20,663 nt of DNA from UBA4246 sp045113475 (GCA_045113475.1 JBGUIY010000230.1:1-20663), one strand, 5' to 3'; shown: positions 6,783 to 15,560, counted from the stretch's first letter. The notes: generated by a model not told the origin, from the letters alone. A program made the numbers and translations.

Positions 6783-7307
6783 ATGAAGAAAATGATCGCT
6801 CTTGTGCTTTGCGCTTTCCTGGTTCTCCCGTCCCTGTCCGCCCTGGCGGCCACGCGGGACTTCGGCATGATCAGGATCACTGAGGTCATGGCCTCCAACG
6901 GGGAAACCCTGGACGACAGCTACGGCAAATCCTGCGACTGGATCGAACTCAAGAACATGTCCGACGACGATATCGACATGAGCGGGCTCAACCTCTCCGA
7001 CGGCAAAAAGAACCTGGCCAAATTCACCTTCCCCGAGGGCGTCGTGCTGCCCAAGGGCGGATACATGATTATCTTCTGCTCCGATTACGAGAAGGTCGAG
7101 ACCCTGGCGGACGGCACCACAGAGATCCACGTTCCCTTCAAGCTCAGCTCCGAAGGCGAAAAGGTGGTCATCTCCTATCAGGACGTGATCCTGGACATCG
7201 TTCGTTTCGACCGGCAGACCAAGGACGTTTCCTACGCTCTGAAGGACGACGGCACCTGGGCCTACTGCGAGACGCCTACCCCCGGCGCTGAAAACAAATT
7301 CGAATAA
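6783..7307 (+). CDS. Secreted lamin-tail-domain (LTD) protein
   Basis: The 174-residue product has a signal peptide ending in SLSALAA (cleavage near residue 23), then a single lamin-tail-like Ig fold. Visible hallmarks are RITEVMASN at the start, DWIELKN, LNLSDGKKNLAKFTFPEG, GGYMIIFCSD and LSSEGEKVVIS, with the closing TPTPGAEN. Bacterial LTD domains are often attached to surface nucleases, proteases or CotH-like proteins; here the domain stands alone. The gene begins 44 bases after the Ig-repeat gene with GAGGT at 6771-6775 as ribosome binding site, and stops 8 bases before the MoxR gene, so it is likely co-transcribed. A structural or adhesive role outside the membrane is inferred; there are no catalytic residues. 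Confidence 0.85.
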   Translation: MKKMIALVLCAFLVLPSLSALAATRDFGMIRITEVMASNGETLDDSYGKSCDWIELKNMSDDDIDMSGLNLSDGKKNLAKFTFPEGVVLPKGGYMIIFCSDYEKVETLADGTTEIHVPFKLSSEGEKVVISYQDVILDIVRFDRQTKDVSYALKDDGTWAYCETPTPGAENKFE

Positions 7308-7315
7308 CCGGCAGT

Positions 7316-8287
7316 ATGTCCATGCTTCTCGATACGGAAGGCGCGCGTTCGCTCGCCTTCCGTTTGCAACAGAATATCCGTCAGGTCATCGTGGGCAAGG
7401 ATCAGGCCATCGAGCTGATGCTGATCGCCCTGATCTGCAAGGGCCACATCCTGCTGGAGGACGTGCCCGGCGTGGGAAAGACCACTCTGGCCGGGGCGCT
7501 GGCGCGCTCGGTGTCCTGCAGCTTCAGCCGCATCCAGTTCACGCCGGACGTCACCCCCTCGGACGTGATGGGCTATACCATCATGAACATGAATTCCGGG
7601 AAGATGGAGTTCAAGCCCGGCGCGGTCATGAGCCAGATCGTCCTGGCGGACGAGATCAACCGTACCTCGCCCAAGACCCAGTCCTCCCTGCTGGAGGCCA
7701 TGGAAGAGCGCCAGGTCACGGTAGACGGCACCACCCACCAGCTGCCCCAGCCCTTCATGGTCATGGCCACCCAGAACCCGGTGGAATTCGCCGGCACCTA
7801 TCCGCTGCCCGAGGCCCAGCTGGACCGCTTCCTGCTGTGCGTCAGCCTGGGCTATCCCACGGTGGCGGAGGAAGTGGATATCCTGGAACGCTATACTTCC
7901 GCGGGCCAGTCCCCCCTGAGCCAGCTGCAGCCGGTCTGCGCGGCGCAGGAGATACTGCGCCTGCAGAGCCTGCTCCCGCAGGTCTATTCGAGTCCGGAAC
8001 TCCGGCAGTATATCGCGGAGATCGCCGCTGCCACGCGGCAGCATCCGCTGCTGAGCCTGGGGGTTTCGCCCCGCGGCTCCATCGCGCTGTTAAAGGCGGC
8101 GCAGGCCTACGCGCTGCTGAGCGGGCGCGATTACGTGCTGCCGGACGATGTGCGGCAGCTGATCAAACCGGTGCTCAGCCACCGCATCCAGCTGACGCCG
8201 GAAGCGCGCATGAAGGCCGTGAGCCCCGAAAGCCTGCTGGACGAGCTCACCGCTGCTGTTCCGGTGCCCATCAAGAGGCGTGTATGA
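7316..8287 (+). CDS. MoxR-family AAA+ ATPase
   Basis: The 323-residue cytoplasmic ATPase has Walker A in EDVPGVGKTT (K55), Walker B in VLADEINR (D112-E113), the RTSPKTQSSLLEAMEE segment with the sensor strand FMVMATQNPVE, and the C-terminal lid with SPRGSIALLKAAQA. Its length is normal for the MoxR family, whose members act as chaperone-like remodelers and are typically encoded beside DUF58 and vWA or transglutaminase proteins, as here. There is no clear ribosome binding site, and translation probably depends on coupling to the LTD gene, whose stop is 8 bases upstream. The stop overlaps the next start as ATGA, so stoichiometric expression with the DUF58 protein is likely. The client is unknown; envelope proteins of the block are candidates. 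Confidence 0.95.
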   Translation: MSMLLDTEGARSLAFRLQQNIRQVIVGKDQAIELMLIALICKGHILLEDVPGVGKTTLAGALARSVSCSFSRIQFTPDVTPSDVMGYTIMNMNSGKMEFKPGAVMSQIVLADEINRTSPKTQSSLLEAMEERQVTVDGTTHQLPQPFMVMATQNPVEFAGTYPLPEAQLDRFLLCVSLGYPTVAEEVDILERYTSAGQSPLSQLQPVCAAQEILRLQSLLPQVYSSPELRQYIAEIAAATRQHPLLSLGVSPRGSIALLKAAQAYALLSGRDYVLPDDVRQLIKPVLSHRIQLTPEARMKAVSPESLLDELTAAVPVPIKRRV

Positions 8288-9432
8288 CCCTGGCCGGCCT
8301 CATGCTGGGGACCGGCGCGCTGACCCTGCTGATCCTGGGCCTGGCGCTGGGCCTTGAATTATACTGCTTTGCCGCCGCCATTGTGCTGGTGGCGCTGCTT
8401 TATTGTGCCGTCAGCGTGCTGCTGGCGCGCCGCAGGCTGTCCGTGTCCCTGACCGTGGACAAGGAGGAGATCCTGCGGGGGGACAGCGTGTCTTATTCCC
8501 TACTGGCCGCGCACAAGCCCTTTCTGCCTGTCGGGCCGCTGCGGGTGATCTGCGACTGCGCCGCGTCGCAGGAGACACACCTGATCCTGCCGCGGACGCT
8601 CCAGGGCACCCGTGAGACGTGGAAGGGCCAGGCCCTGCACGTCGGCGCGTACCCCATCGGGGTCCGAGAGGCAGTGCTGACCGATTGCTTCGGGATCCTG
8701 AAAACACGCTGCAAAGCCGCCGATGCCGGACGCCTGCTGGTGCTGCCGCGGCCTTTTTTGATTGCGAAGCTGACCTTCGCCCAGAGCGAGGACGCCCAGA
8801 CCGCGCTGAAGCGCGCCACGGAAGATACCACCATGCCGGACGATATCCGCGCCTGGCAGCCGGGCGACCCCATGAAGCGTGTGCACTGGAAGCTGACGGC
8901 CCGGCGGCGGGAGCTGTTGGTGCGCCGCTATGAGAGCCCAATGCCCAAGGATACCCTGATCCTGACGGACTGCGCTGCCATGCCCCACCAGGATACGCCG
9001 GAGCGGGAGGCCGGCCTCCGCGACGCCCTGTGCGAAACGGTGGTGGCGGTGGCGGACATGCAGCTGCAGGACGGCAGCCCGGTCCGCGTGCCCCTGTACG
9101 GCGAGGCCCCCACGGAGTTTTCCGCCGAGCGGGCCCAGTCGCTGCTGATGCTGCAGGAGCTTCTGGCGGAACAGAGCTTCCGCACGGACGAATCCTTTAC
9201 CCGGGTCCTGAGCCAGGAGCTGAAGCGCGTGCGCCGCAGCGGGGCGGTGGTCATCGTCTCGCCGAGGCTGGATCCGGCGCTGACGGACCTGGCCCTGTCT
9301 TTCAGGCGCATGGGCCCCAATGTGCGCTATTATCTGGTCACCTATGAGGCGGAGCAGCCCGCATGGCTGCCCTATATCCGCCGGATGCAGGCGGCTTCAG
9401 TGGAGGTGTGCTATGTCACGCCGGCTTCTTAA
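8284..9432 (+). CDS. DUF58 domain membrane protein, MoxR partner
   Basis: The gene starts in an ATGA overlap with the MoxR gene; the reading frame is open far upstream, but that part is a shadow of MoxR. The 382-residue protein begins with two hydrophobic segments (about residues 2-48, ending ARRR). A soluble beta-rich region follows, and then the DUF58 signature PDDIRAWQPGDPMKRVHWK with TARRRELLVRRYE (about 185-217). The DUF58 C-terminal half resembles a vWA fold. It matches the YeaD-type proteins that accompany MoxR ATPases. The cytoplasmic portion probably docks with MoxR while the helices anchor it. The next start lies 20 bases inside its 3' end. Confidence 0.9.
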   Translation: MTLAGLMLGTGALTLLILGLALGLELYCFAAAIVLVALLYCAVSVLLARRRLSVSLTVDKEEILRGDSVSYSLLAAHKPFLPVGPLRVICDCAASQETHLILPRTLQGTRETWKGQALHVGAYPIGVREAVLTDCFGILKTRCKAADAGRLLVLPRPFLIAKLTFAQSEDAQTALKRATEDTTMPDDIRAWQPGDPMKRVHWKLTARRRELLVRRYESPMPKDTLILTDCAAMPHQDTPEREAGLRDALCETVVAVADMQLQDGSPVRVPLYGEAPTEFSAERAQSLLMLQELLAEQSFRTDESFTRVLSQELKRVRRSGAVVIVSPRLDPALTDLALSFRRMGPNVRYYLVTYEAEQPAWLPYIRRMQAASVEVCYVTPAS

Positions 9433-11695
9433 AGAGCTCCGGGACTGCCTCGAAGGCGCGGTGCTCACGGCGCTGACGGGCTTCGGCCTCTCCCTGCTGC
9501 TGCTGACGGCCCTGTTCGGGCAGGTGGACATGGCGCGCGTGGCGGCGGTCTGCGCAATTGCCGCGCTGGCCACCTGCGTGCTGGCCGTGCTGCCGGTCAG
9601 GATCATAGTGCCGCTGCTGATCGCGGGGATCGCGTTGTCGGTGCTCGGCGTCCTGAATGTCGGGCCGCTGGCCGGGACGATGCAGCCGCTGCGGGTGTTC
9701 CAGCTGTATCCGGACTTGCTGTCCGCGGCCCTGCCGCCCTACCGTCTGCAGCTGAGCGTGCTCCTGCCTGCCATCGCGACGGTCATCTGCTCCGTGGCGG
9801 TGCTGCTTGAGTCGCCCACGCTGACCCTGCTGCCCATGACGATGCTCAGCATCGTCTTCGGCACGGAGCTGATCGGGAATACGACGGCGCCCGCGCTGAT
9901 CGGCACCGGCGCCTGCGCCGGGGCGTATCTGCTGGCCCGGGGCAGGGAAGCCCTGCACGCGATGCCGGGCCGCGCGCAGCTGCGCCTGACGGGCTGGCGG
10001 CTGCTGGCCGTACTGCTGGCTTTTGCGGCGGCCTGGCTGTTCATCCCGCGCCAGCTGCCCCACACCCCCGCCCTGCGGGAGGCCGCGGAGGAGATGTACC
10101 AGACGGTTTCCGACTATCTACCCAGCGGCGACGAGAGCGCCCGCAGCGGGTTCACCCTCGAAACGGAGGGCTATCTGCCCCTGGGTAGCGATGAGCGGCC
10201 CCGCCTGGGCGGGCCGGCCAATCCGCCCGACAGTCCGGTCATGGAGGTCAGGACGGACCGTACGCTGCACCTGCGCGGCGTGATCATGAACTACTATAAC
10301 GGGCTCAACTGGTACGACACGCTGTCCGGCCGGCGCTTCCTGTACGCGGATCTGCTGCAGCAGGGCTACCGCCGGAACCTCTTCGACGAATATCTGCCGC
10401 TCACGAACGAATCCCTGACCCTGGAGAGCGCTTCGGTACACATGCAGTCCGCGGCGGCCACCACCCTGTTCGTGCCGCAGCGCCTGCGTACGCTGGAGCT
10501 GCGCTCGGGCCGGATGACGCCCTATTTCAACGCCGCGTCGGAGCTGTTCCTGACCCGGGAGCTGGCCGCGGGAGACGGCTATGCCTTCACCTATCTGAGC
10601 CTGCCTGCCGACAGTGCCAGGACGGCCCGCCTCGTGGAGGAGGCGGCAGCCGTGGCGGATACGCGCTACGACGAGGTGGTCAAGACCTATACCTCGCTGC
10701 CCTCGCACATGCAGCGGGAGCTGGTGGAGCTATCCTACAAGGCCGCCGCAGGCGAGGAGACGCCTTACCGGCGGGCGCTGGCGATACGAAATTACCTGCG
10801 CACCCACTATACCTATGACCTGAACGTTCCCGCGCCGCCGGACAATGTGGACTTTACCGCCTGGTTCTTGCTGCGCGAAAAGCGCGGCTACTGCACCTAT
10901 TTCGCCACGGCGATGACGGTGCTGTGCCGCATGCAGGGCATCCCCGCCCGGTTTGTGACCGGGTATCTGGCAAAACCGGTGGACGGCGTGGCTGCCGTCA
11001 CTTCGCAGAACGCCCACGCCTGGACGGAGGTTTATCTGAACGGCTTCGGCTGGCTCACGCTGGACGCGACGGCGGGCAGCGACGACGACAGCGGGGACAA
11101 GCAGCCGGATCCCGATGAGGACGATCAGGACGACCGTCCGTCCACTCCGGTACCGACACCCGAGCCGACGCCTGAACCGACCCCTGAGCCTGAGAATACG
11201 CAGACACCGGAAAACGGGGCGACAGAGCCCCCGACGCCCACTCCCGGGCCCCAGGAAACCGAAGAGCCGGAACCGGAGCCGCCCGAAGAAAAGCCGCGGA
11301 CCGGCATCTGGCTGTGGCTGATCTTCATCCTGCTGGCGCTGACGGCGCTGCTGCTCGCGGCCAGCGTGATGATGGATCCGGCGCGGCGCGCGAAGCGCCA
11401 TCCGCGGCAGGCCGCCGATATCCTGATGGCTGCCGTGACCGCCGGCATGGAGCGGCTGTACCGCCCGCGGCGCGCCGGCGAGACCGTGATTGAGTACTAC
11501 AACGAGGCGGCGGAACGCTTCCCGGGCCTGTCCCTGTCCGAGCTGGCCGAAGCCTACAGCGCGCGCATTTACGGCCACAAGACCATGCGTGCCGAGCTGC
11601 CCATGAGGGTCTGGCTGGGCGTCATGGACATGCTGAATTTCCGCCAGCGGGTCAGCGTCATGCTGTCGAACCTGTTCCTGCCCCGTGAAAAATAA
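9413..11695 (+). CDS. Membrane transglutaminase-like protein with C-terminal DUF4129-like region
   Basis: This 760-residue protein starts at ATG 9413, overlapping the DUF58 gene by 20 bases. Six or so transmembrane helices (about residues 15-215) precede a large extracytoplasmic region with the transglutaminase core: KRGYCTYFATAM (C494), NAHAWTEVYLNGFGW (H535) and LTLDAT (D551), so the Cys-His-Asp triad is intact. After it comes a linker of TPEP-type repeats (about 575-625), one more helix (about 630-655) and a cytoplasmic tail with VIEYYNEAAERFPGLSLSEL resembling DUF4129. Bacterial relatives may act as cysteine proteases or cross-linking enzymes on surface proteins. Together with MoxR and DUF58 it forms a conserved cassette; neighbouring Ig-repeat and LTD proteins are plausible substrates (inference). 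No intrinsic terminator follows directly. Confidence 0.92.
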   Translation: MSRRLLKELRDCLEGAVLTALTGFGLSLLLLTALFGQVDMARVAAVCAIAALATCVLAVLPVRIIVPLLIAGIALSVLGVLNVGPLAGTMQPLRVFQLYPDLLSAALPPYRLQLSVLLPAIATVICSVAVLLESPTLTLLPMTMLSIVFGTELIGNTTAPALIGTGACAGAYLLARGREALHAMPGRAQLRLTGWRLLAVLLAFAAAWLFIPRQLPHTPALREAAEEMYQTVSDYLPSGDESARSGFTLETEGYLPLGSDERPRLGGPANPPDSPVMEVRTDRTLHLRGVIMNYYNGLNWYDTLSGRRFLYADLLQQGYRRNLFDEYLPLTNESLTLESASVHMQSAAATTLFVPQRLRTLELRSGRMTPYFNAASELFLTRELAAGDGYAFTYLSLPADSARTARLVEEAAAVADTRYDEVVKTYTSLPSHMQRELVELSYKAAAGEETPYRRALAIRNYLRTHYTYDLNVPAPPDNVDFTAWFLLREKRGYCTYFATAMTVLCRMQGIPARFVTGYLAKPVDGVAAVTSQNAHAWTEVYLNGFGWLTLDATAGSDDDSGDKQPDPDEDDQDDRPSTPVPTPEPTPEPTPEPENTQTPENGATEPPTPTPGPQETEEPEPEPPEEKPRTGIWLWLIFILLALTALLLAASVMMDPARRAKRHPRQAADILMAAVTAGMERLYRPRRAGETVIEYYNEAAERFPGLSLSELAEAYSARIYGHKTMRAELPMRVWLGVMDMLNFRQRVSVMLSNLFLPREK

Positions 11696-11822
11696 GGGGC
11701 GGACCGGGATCGCGGATGGCGACGGCTGACAGCGGCAAGGCGGCCGGCGCTTGTACGGACAGGTGCTACAGATGTTGAATACCGGATCGATTTCCGGATC
11801 GGTCTGATGAAAGGATAAACGA

Positions 11823-12479
11823 ATGCATTTATCAGCGGTTCTTTTCGATATGGACGGCCTGCTCACGGACAGTGAGGGGTACGGTAACGTGGTGCTCAAG
11901 GCCGGCGGCCGCCGGATGGGCTTTGAACTTTCGGACGAGCTGCTCAGCAGTATTACGGGGTTCAACGACGCCGAGTGCATCGCGGCCCTGAACGCGGCTT
12001 ATCCGGGGCTGGACGGCGCGCATTTGCTGAAAATCTACCGGGAGGATATGTTCGAGGCGTCCCTGCGCGGGGAAGTGCCCCTGAAGCCGGGCGTTCCGGA
12101 GCTGTTGGACGTGCTGGACGCGCACCGGGTGCCCCGGGCCGTGGCTACCAGCAACGACCGCTTTCTGGTGGAGGGCTACCTGAAGGGCCTCGGTATCCTG
12201 GACCGCTTTGACGCGGTGGTGACCGGCGATATGGTACGCCGTTCCAAGCCGGAGCCGGATATCTATCTGGCCGCGGCGGAAGCGCTCGACGTTGCGCCCG
12301 CGGACTGCCTCGTGCTGGAGGATTCTCCCAACGGCCTGAAGTCGGGCCGCGCCGCCGGCATGCGCACCTGCATGGTGCCGGACCGCATCCCCTACACGGA
12401 CGCGCTGCGCCCCTATGTGGACGACGTGCGGGCCAGCCTCAACGACGTCATCCCCCTGATTCTGCCATGGCTGAGCTGA
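11823..12479 (+). CDS. HAD-superfamily hydrolase, beta-phosphoglucomutase/phosphatase-like
   Basis: The 218-residue enzyme shows all four HAD motifs: FDMDGLLTDSE (nucleophile D9, acid/base D11), AVATSN (T109/S110), RRSKPEPDIY (K142) and LVLEDSPNGLKSGRAAGM (E166-D167). A helical cap lies between motifs I and II (about residues 18-80). The subgroup hydrolyses or isomerises phosphosugars; DxD with GLLxDSE and EDSxNG fits the beta-phosphoglucomutase/YcjU/phosphatase branch, but the substrate cannot be read from the sequence. GAAAGGA precedes ATG 11823. The 3' end overlaps rlmH by 13 bases, so the two are co-transcribed. The 127-base gap from the transglutaminase gene has no obvious terminator, so read-through from that operon is possible. 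Confidence 0.9.
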   Translation: MHLSAVLFDMDGLLTDSEGYGNVVLKAGGRRMGFELSDELLSSITGFNDAECIAALNAAYPGLDGAHLLKIYREDMFEASLRGEVPLKPGVPELLDVLDAHRVPRAVATSNDRFLVEGYLKGLGILDRFDAVVTGDMVRRSKPEPDIYLAAAEALDVAPADCLVLEDSPNGLKSGRAAGMRTCMVPDRIPYTDALRPYVDDVRASLNDVIPLILPWLS

Positions 12480-12943
12480 TCCTGTGCGTGGGCCGTCTGA
12501 AGGAGGCGTACTGGCGGGATGCATGCGGCGAGTACATGAAACGCCTGACCCGTTACGGAAAGCCGGAGCTGACCGAGGTGGACGACCTGCCGGAGCCGGA
12601 GCACGCCTCCGACGCCGACCAGCAGAAGATCATGCAAAAGGAGGGCGAGGCCCTGCTCAGGCGCATCCGCCCGGCGGACCATGTGGTGGCCCTGTGCATC
12701 GACGCCCCACAGATCACCAGCGAGGGCCTGGCCGATCTGCTGAAGGAGCGGGACCGGCTGGGCGGCCGCACCGTGTTCGTGATCGGTGGCTCTCTGGGCC
12801 TCTCCGATCAGGTCGTCGCCCGCGCCGACCGCAGGCTGTCCATGTCGAAAATGACCTTCCCGCACCAGCTGGCCCGGGTGATGCTGCTGGAACAGCTCTA
12901 CCGCGCCCGGAAGATCCTGGCGGGGGAGAGGTATCACAAGTAG
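12467..12943 (+). CDS. rlmH: 23S rRNA (pseudouridine1915-N3)-methyltransferase RlmH
   Basis: This 158-residue SPOUT methyltransferase uses SAM to methylate N3 of pseudouridine 1915 in helix 69 of 23S rRNA. The recognisable features are the start ELILCVGRLKEAYWRDAC, the knotted SAM-binding segment FVIGGSLGLSDQV and the very conserved end LSMSKMTFPHQLARVMLLEQ then YRARKILAGERYHK. Its length matches the family exactly. The ATG lies 13 bases inside the HAD gene and lacks its own Shine-Dalgarno site, so translation should be coupled. It is the last gene of the transcription unit; a strong terminator follows about 50 bases downstream. Confidence 0.97.
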   Translation: MAELILCVGRLKEAYWRDACGEYMKRLTRYGKPELTEVDDLPEPEHASDADQQKIMQKEGEALLRRIRPADHVVALCIDAPQITSEGLADLLKERDRLGGRTVFVIGGSLGLSDQVVARADRRLSMSKMTFPHQLARVMLLEQLYRARKILAGERYHK

Positions 12944-12994
12944 GCTGGTTTTGATTTGTATTCATAACACAAGACCGAAAAAGTATCCGAAAAT

Positions 12995-13038
12995 CCAGAG
13001 TTTTTTCCAGTTGACCTGGAAAAACTTTGGGCTTTTTT
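12995..13038 (+). terminator. Rho-independent terminator after rlmH
   Basis: CCAGAG plus a T-rich arm ending CCAG (12995-13010) pairs with CTGGAAAAACTTTGG (13016-13030) around TTGAC, with one bulged T and one G-U pair. A run of six T follows (13033-13038). Confidence 0.88.
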
Positions 13039-13052
13039 ATTATTCGGAATCA

Positions 13053-13081
13053 CTGCCATCTTTTTTTCTTCTCCGTATAAT
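13053..13081 (+). promoter_or_regulatory. Promoter of the SH3b-protein gene
   Basis: A perfect TATAAT (13076-13081) lies 17 bases after CTGCCA (13053-13058, four of six consensus bases). The leader is about 70 bases. A small palindrome ATGAT-A-ATCAT (13133-13143) sits directly before the ribosome binding site AGGAGGG and could affect its access. Confidence 0.6.
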
Positions 13082-13158
13082 ATTATGACATCAGCAAAGC
13101 AGCCGATGCGAAACCAAATTCAAACAAAATTTATGATAATCATCAGGAGGGAAAAAAC

Positions 13159-14247
13159 ATGAAAACACGTCTGATTGCAGTAGCTCTCATCGCGATTATG
13201 GCGATGACTTTTATCGCGCCCGCGTTTGCGGATATCATCATCATGTATGCGAAAACGGATAACGGCAAAGCGCTGAACGTCCGTGCAAAAGACTCCAAGA
13301 GCGCCAAGGTCGTGGGCAAGATCCCCTATGGCGGCGAGGTCCAGACCATCACCGAGCACGCCAACCACTGGATGGAAATCATGTACAATGGCAAGACCGC
13401 TTACGTTCAGAGCCGTTACCTGTCCGAGACGAAGCCTCCGAAGCGCAAGACGCCCGTGGCTCCTGAAAAGTCCGACCGCGAGAAGAAGCTCGAGGAGATG
13501 AACAAGCAGCTGAAGACCCTGAAGACCATCAGCGAGCCGTTCTTCATCTCCGTCCGTCCTTCCCGTCCCTCCGGCTGGGTCAACTTCCGCGTAGGCCCCG
13601 GCGAAGCTGCTTCCCGCATCTGCACCTACACTGCTGACAAGCAGCTCCAGGCCATCGGCGAAACCACCAAGTGGTACCAGGCCATCGATCCCCAGACCAA
13701 CACCGTCGGCTTTATCAGCAAGAACTTCGTCACCGTCCTGCCCAGAGAGGTAGCTGCGGCCAGCAGTGCCGCGGGGCTGGGTACCCTGAACGTCAACGGC
13801 GAGTTCCAGCTGCAGTGCAGGATGCCGGAAGGCTATTCCCTGCAGGTGAGCAATATGCAGGGCAGCCGGATCATCGCGAGCCTGAATCCCCTCACGGCGA
13901 TGAAGCCGGTGCTGTACCTGAGCATTGCCCACAGCGAGCTGTACTCCGATGTGGAGCGCCTCAACGACCTGGGCGAAGAGGATCTGGCGATGCTGGAGCA
14001 GTCCTTCCGCGAAATGAATGACGTCGACATCTCCTACGGCATGACCGACCACGGCACCAAGCTGCTGGTGGCCCGGGAGATCGGCACCGACACGGACTTC
14101 GTGGACATCGTGACCCTGTACAAGGGCTACTCCATCGAGTTCGTGATGACGCCCAACCAGGCTGCGGCCGACAAGACCCTCACCGATGCCCAGACCAAGA
14201 TGTGCATCGACTTCCTGAGCGACCTGGACTTCATCCCCGTCGCGTAA
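13159..14247 (+). CDS. Secreted protein with two SH3b domains
   Basis: The 362-residue product has a signal peptide (hydrophobic IAVALIAIMAMTFIAPAFA, cleavage after A24). The first bacterial SH3 domain (about 30-90) contains GKALNVRAKDSKSAKVVG and HWMEIMYNGKTAYVQSRYL. A Lys/Glu-rich helical linker (about 95-125) leads to a second SH3b (about 140-195) with WVNFRVGPGEAAS and GFISKNFV. The remaining ~160 residues form a separate alpha/beta domain with TLYKGYSIEFVMTP, which I do not recognise with certainty. SH3b domains in Firmicutes bind peptidoglycan or wall peptides. The gene has its own promoter and terminators on both sides, so it is a single-gene unit, probably well expressed given the strong AGGAGGG site. 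No hydrolase domain is attached. Confidence 0.85.
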   Translation: MKTRLIAVALIAIMAMTFIAPAFADIIIMYAKTDNGKALNVRAKDSKSAKVVGKIPYGGEVQTITEHANHWMEIMYNGKTAYVQSRYLSETKPPKRKTPVAPEKSDREKKLEEMNKQLKTLKTISEPFFISVRPSRPSGWVNFRVGPGEAASRICTYTADKQLQAIGETTKWYQAIDPQTNTVGFISKNFVTVLPREVAAASSAAGLGTLNVNGEFQLQCRMPEGYSLQVSNMQGSRIIASLNPLTAMKPVLYLSIAHSELYSDVERLNDLGEEDLAMLEQSFREMNDVDISYGMTDHGTKLLVAREIGTDTDFVDIVTLYKGYSIEFVMTPNQAAADKTLTDAQTKMCIDFLSDLDFIPVA

Positions 14248-14276
14248 CGGACACAGAAATACCCACAGACACAACG

Positions 14277-14303
14277 CTGCCCGGCGAAAAGCCGGGCAGT
14301 TTT
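14277..14303 (+). terminator. Rho-independent terminator of the SH3b-protein gene
   Basis: CTGCCCGGC (14277-14285) pairs perfectly with GCCGGGCAG (14291-14299) around a five-base GAAAA loop, followed by TTTT. Confidence 0.85.
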
Positions 14304-14386
14304 GCATTTATTCCAAGAGGCCGTTCTTTTTTCGCCGGCGCCTGATCCCACCGGGGTTGCGCTGCTTTTCCTGCTGTTCCGCGGCA

Positions 14387-14415
14387 TTGACAATTATGCT
14401 TTTCCATGATAGACT
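14387..14415 (+). promoter_or_regulatory. Promoter of the TRAP transporter operon
   Basis: Perfect TTGACA (14387-14392), 17-base spacer, TAGACT (14410-14415). The transcript would carry a leader of about 120 bases. I saw no convincing riboswitch fold in it. Confidence 0.75.
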
Positions 14416-14544
14416 TCAGAGTATAAAAGCGTTTTCAAAATGTCTGCCCCGTACATCTGTGATATTCCCTAAAGGGCTTTCAGGCTCCCGGTTCCGCTGT
14501 ATTTTGCGCCGGATGGCGTGAAAATAAACAAAGGAGGGCATCCC

Positions 14545-15528
14545 ATGAAAAAGTTCGTCGCTCTTTTCCTGATCGCCTGCTTCGTACTCAGCCTTGCAGG
14601 CAGCGCGCTGGCAGCGGAGTTTACGCTCCGCACCTCCACGAACCTTGCGGCCACCAGCACCGTCGGCAAAGGCCTGGCAAAGTTTGTGGAACTGGTGAAT
14701 GAGAAATCCGGCGGCCGTATCGAAGCCACCGCGAATTTCGGTTCCGAAATGGGCAGCCAGGCCGAGCAGGTCGCCATGGCCCAGTTCGGCGACCTTGAAA
14801 TGGTCGTCGCTGCGCCCGGCACCGGCCCAGGCGCCTACGCGGGCTGCGAGCCGCTGCTGCTCTACGAGTTCCCCTTCCTGTTCAAGGACAACGACCATTA
14901 CCGCCGCGTGCTGAAGGCCACGCTGCCCCAGGTCAATGAAATGGTCAACACCATCGGCTTCACCGCCATGGGCGGCATGTCCCAGGGCGCCCGCGACATC
15001 CTGACCACCAAGCCCGTCACGAACATCAATGACATGAAGGACCTCGTCATGCGCGGACCCAACGCCGTGTACATCTCCATGTTCGAGAGCGTCGGCGCCG
15101 CCGGCATCACCATGGACTGGAACGAGATCTACACCGCCATGCAGAACGGCACCTGCGACGGCTGCGAGGGCTCGCCCAGCTCCCTGCACGCTTCCGCCCT
15201 GGAGGACAACGGCAAGAACCTGGCGATCACCAACCACATCATTGCCTGCGTCTATTACTTCTTCAATACGGAATGGTACAACAAGCTGCCCGACGACCTG
15301 AAGACGGTCATTGCCGAAGCGGTCGACGAAGCGGTCGCCTATCAGGAAGCCCTGGACGACAGCGATCAGAACATCGCGCTGGAAGCCATGAAGGCCAACG
15401 GCGTCACCGTGACCGAGATCCCGGATATCGACGCCTGGAAGGCCGCCTGCGCCCCGATGACGGAAGAGTACCTCTCCCGCGGCGAGAACTGGAAGGCGTT
15501 CTACGACGTCCTGACCTCCATAGAATAA
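14545..15528 (+). CDS. TRAP transporter solute-binding protein, DctP family
   Basis: This 327-residue extracytoplasmic receptor captures an organic acid and delivers it to the DctQM membrane complex. ATG 14545 is chosen because AAGGAGGG lies six bases upstream and a clean signal peptide follows (KKFVALFLIACFVLSLAGSA, cleavage near A23-A24). The TRAP fold is shown by TNLAATSTVGKGLAKF near the start and FGSEMGSQAEQVAMAQFGDL. The ligand-site segment DLVMRGPNA follows (R170, the arginine that normally salt-bridges the carboxylate), and then DWNEIYTAMQNGTCDGCEG. A carboxylated ligand, for example a sugar acid, is therefore likely, and the downstream Gfo/Idh-type dehydrogenase fits this, but identity is not readable. 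Cysteines at the CDGCEG site are unusual compared with the common VDGQE. Confidence 0.93.
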   Translation: MKKFVALFLIACFVLSLAGSALAAEFTLRTSTNLAATSTVGKGLAKFVELVNEKSGGRIEATANFGSEMGSQAEQVAMAQFGDLEMVVAAPGTGPGAYAGCEPLLLYEFPFLFKDNDHYRRVLKATLPQVNEMVNTIGFTAMGGMSQGARDILTTKPVTNINDMKDLVMRGPNAVYISMFESVGAAGITMDWNEIYTAMQNGTCDGCEGSPSSLHASALEDNGKNLAITNHIIACVYYFFNTEWYNKLPDDLKTVIAEAVDEAVAYQEALDDSDQNIALEAMKANGVTVTEIPDIDAWKAACAPMTEEYLSRGENWKAFYDVLTSIE

Positions 15529-15560
15529 GCGGTATTCTCTGATATCGCGCAACCCAAAGG

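Noticed and set aside
7837..8283. Upstream extension of the DUF58 reading frame
   Set aside because: It lies wholly inside the MoxR gene in another frame; the ATGA junction at 8284 gives the real start.
11696..11822. CCGGATCG direct repeat near 11780-11802 as a regulatory site
   Set aside because: Two eight-base copies separated by four bases in GC-rich DNA are not distinctive enough, and no clear promoter lies next to them.
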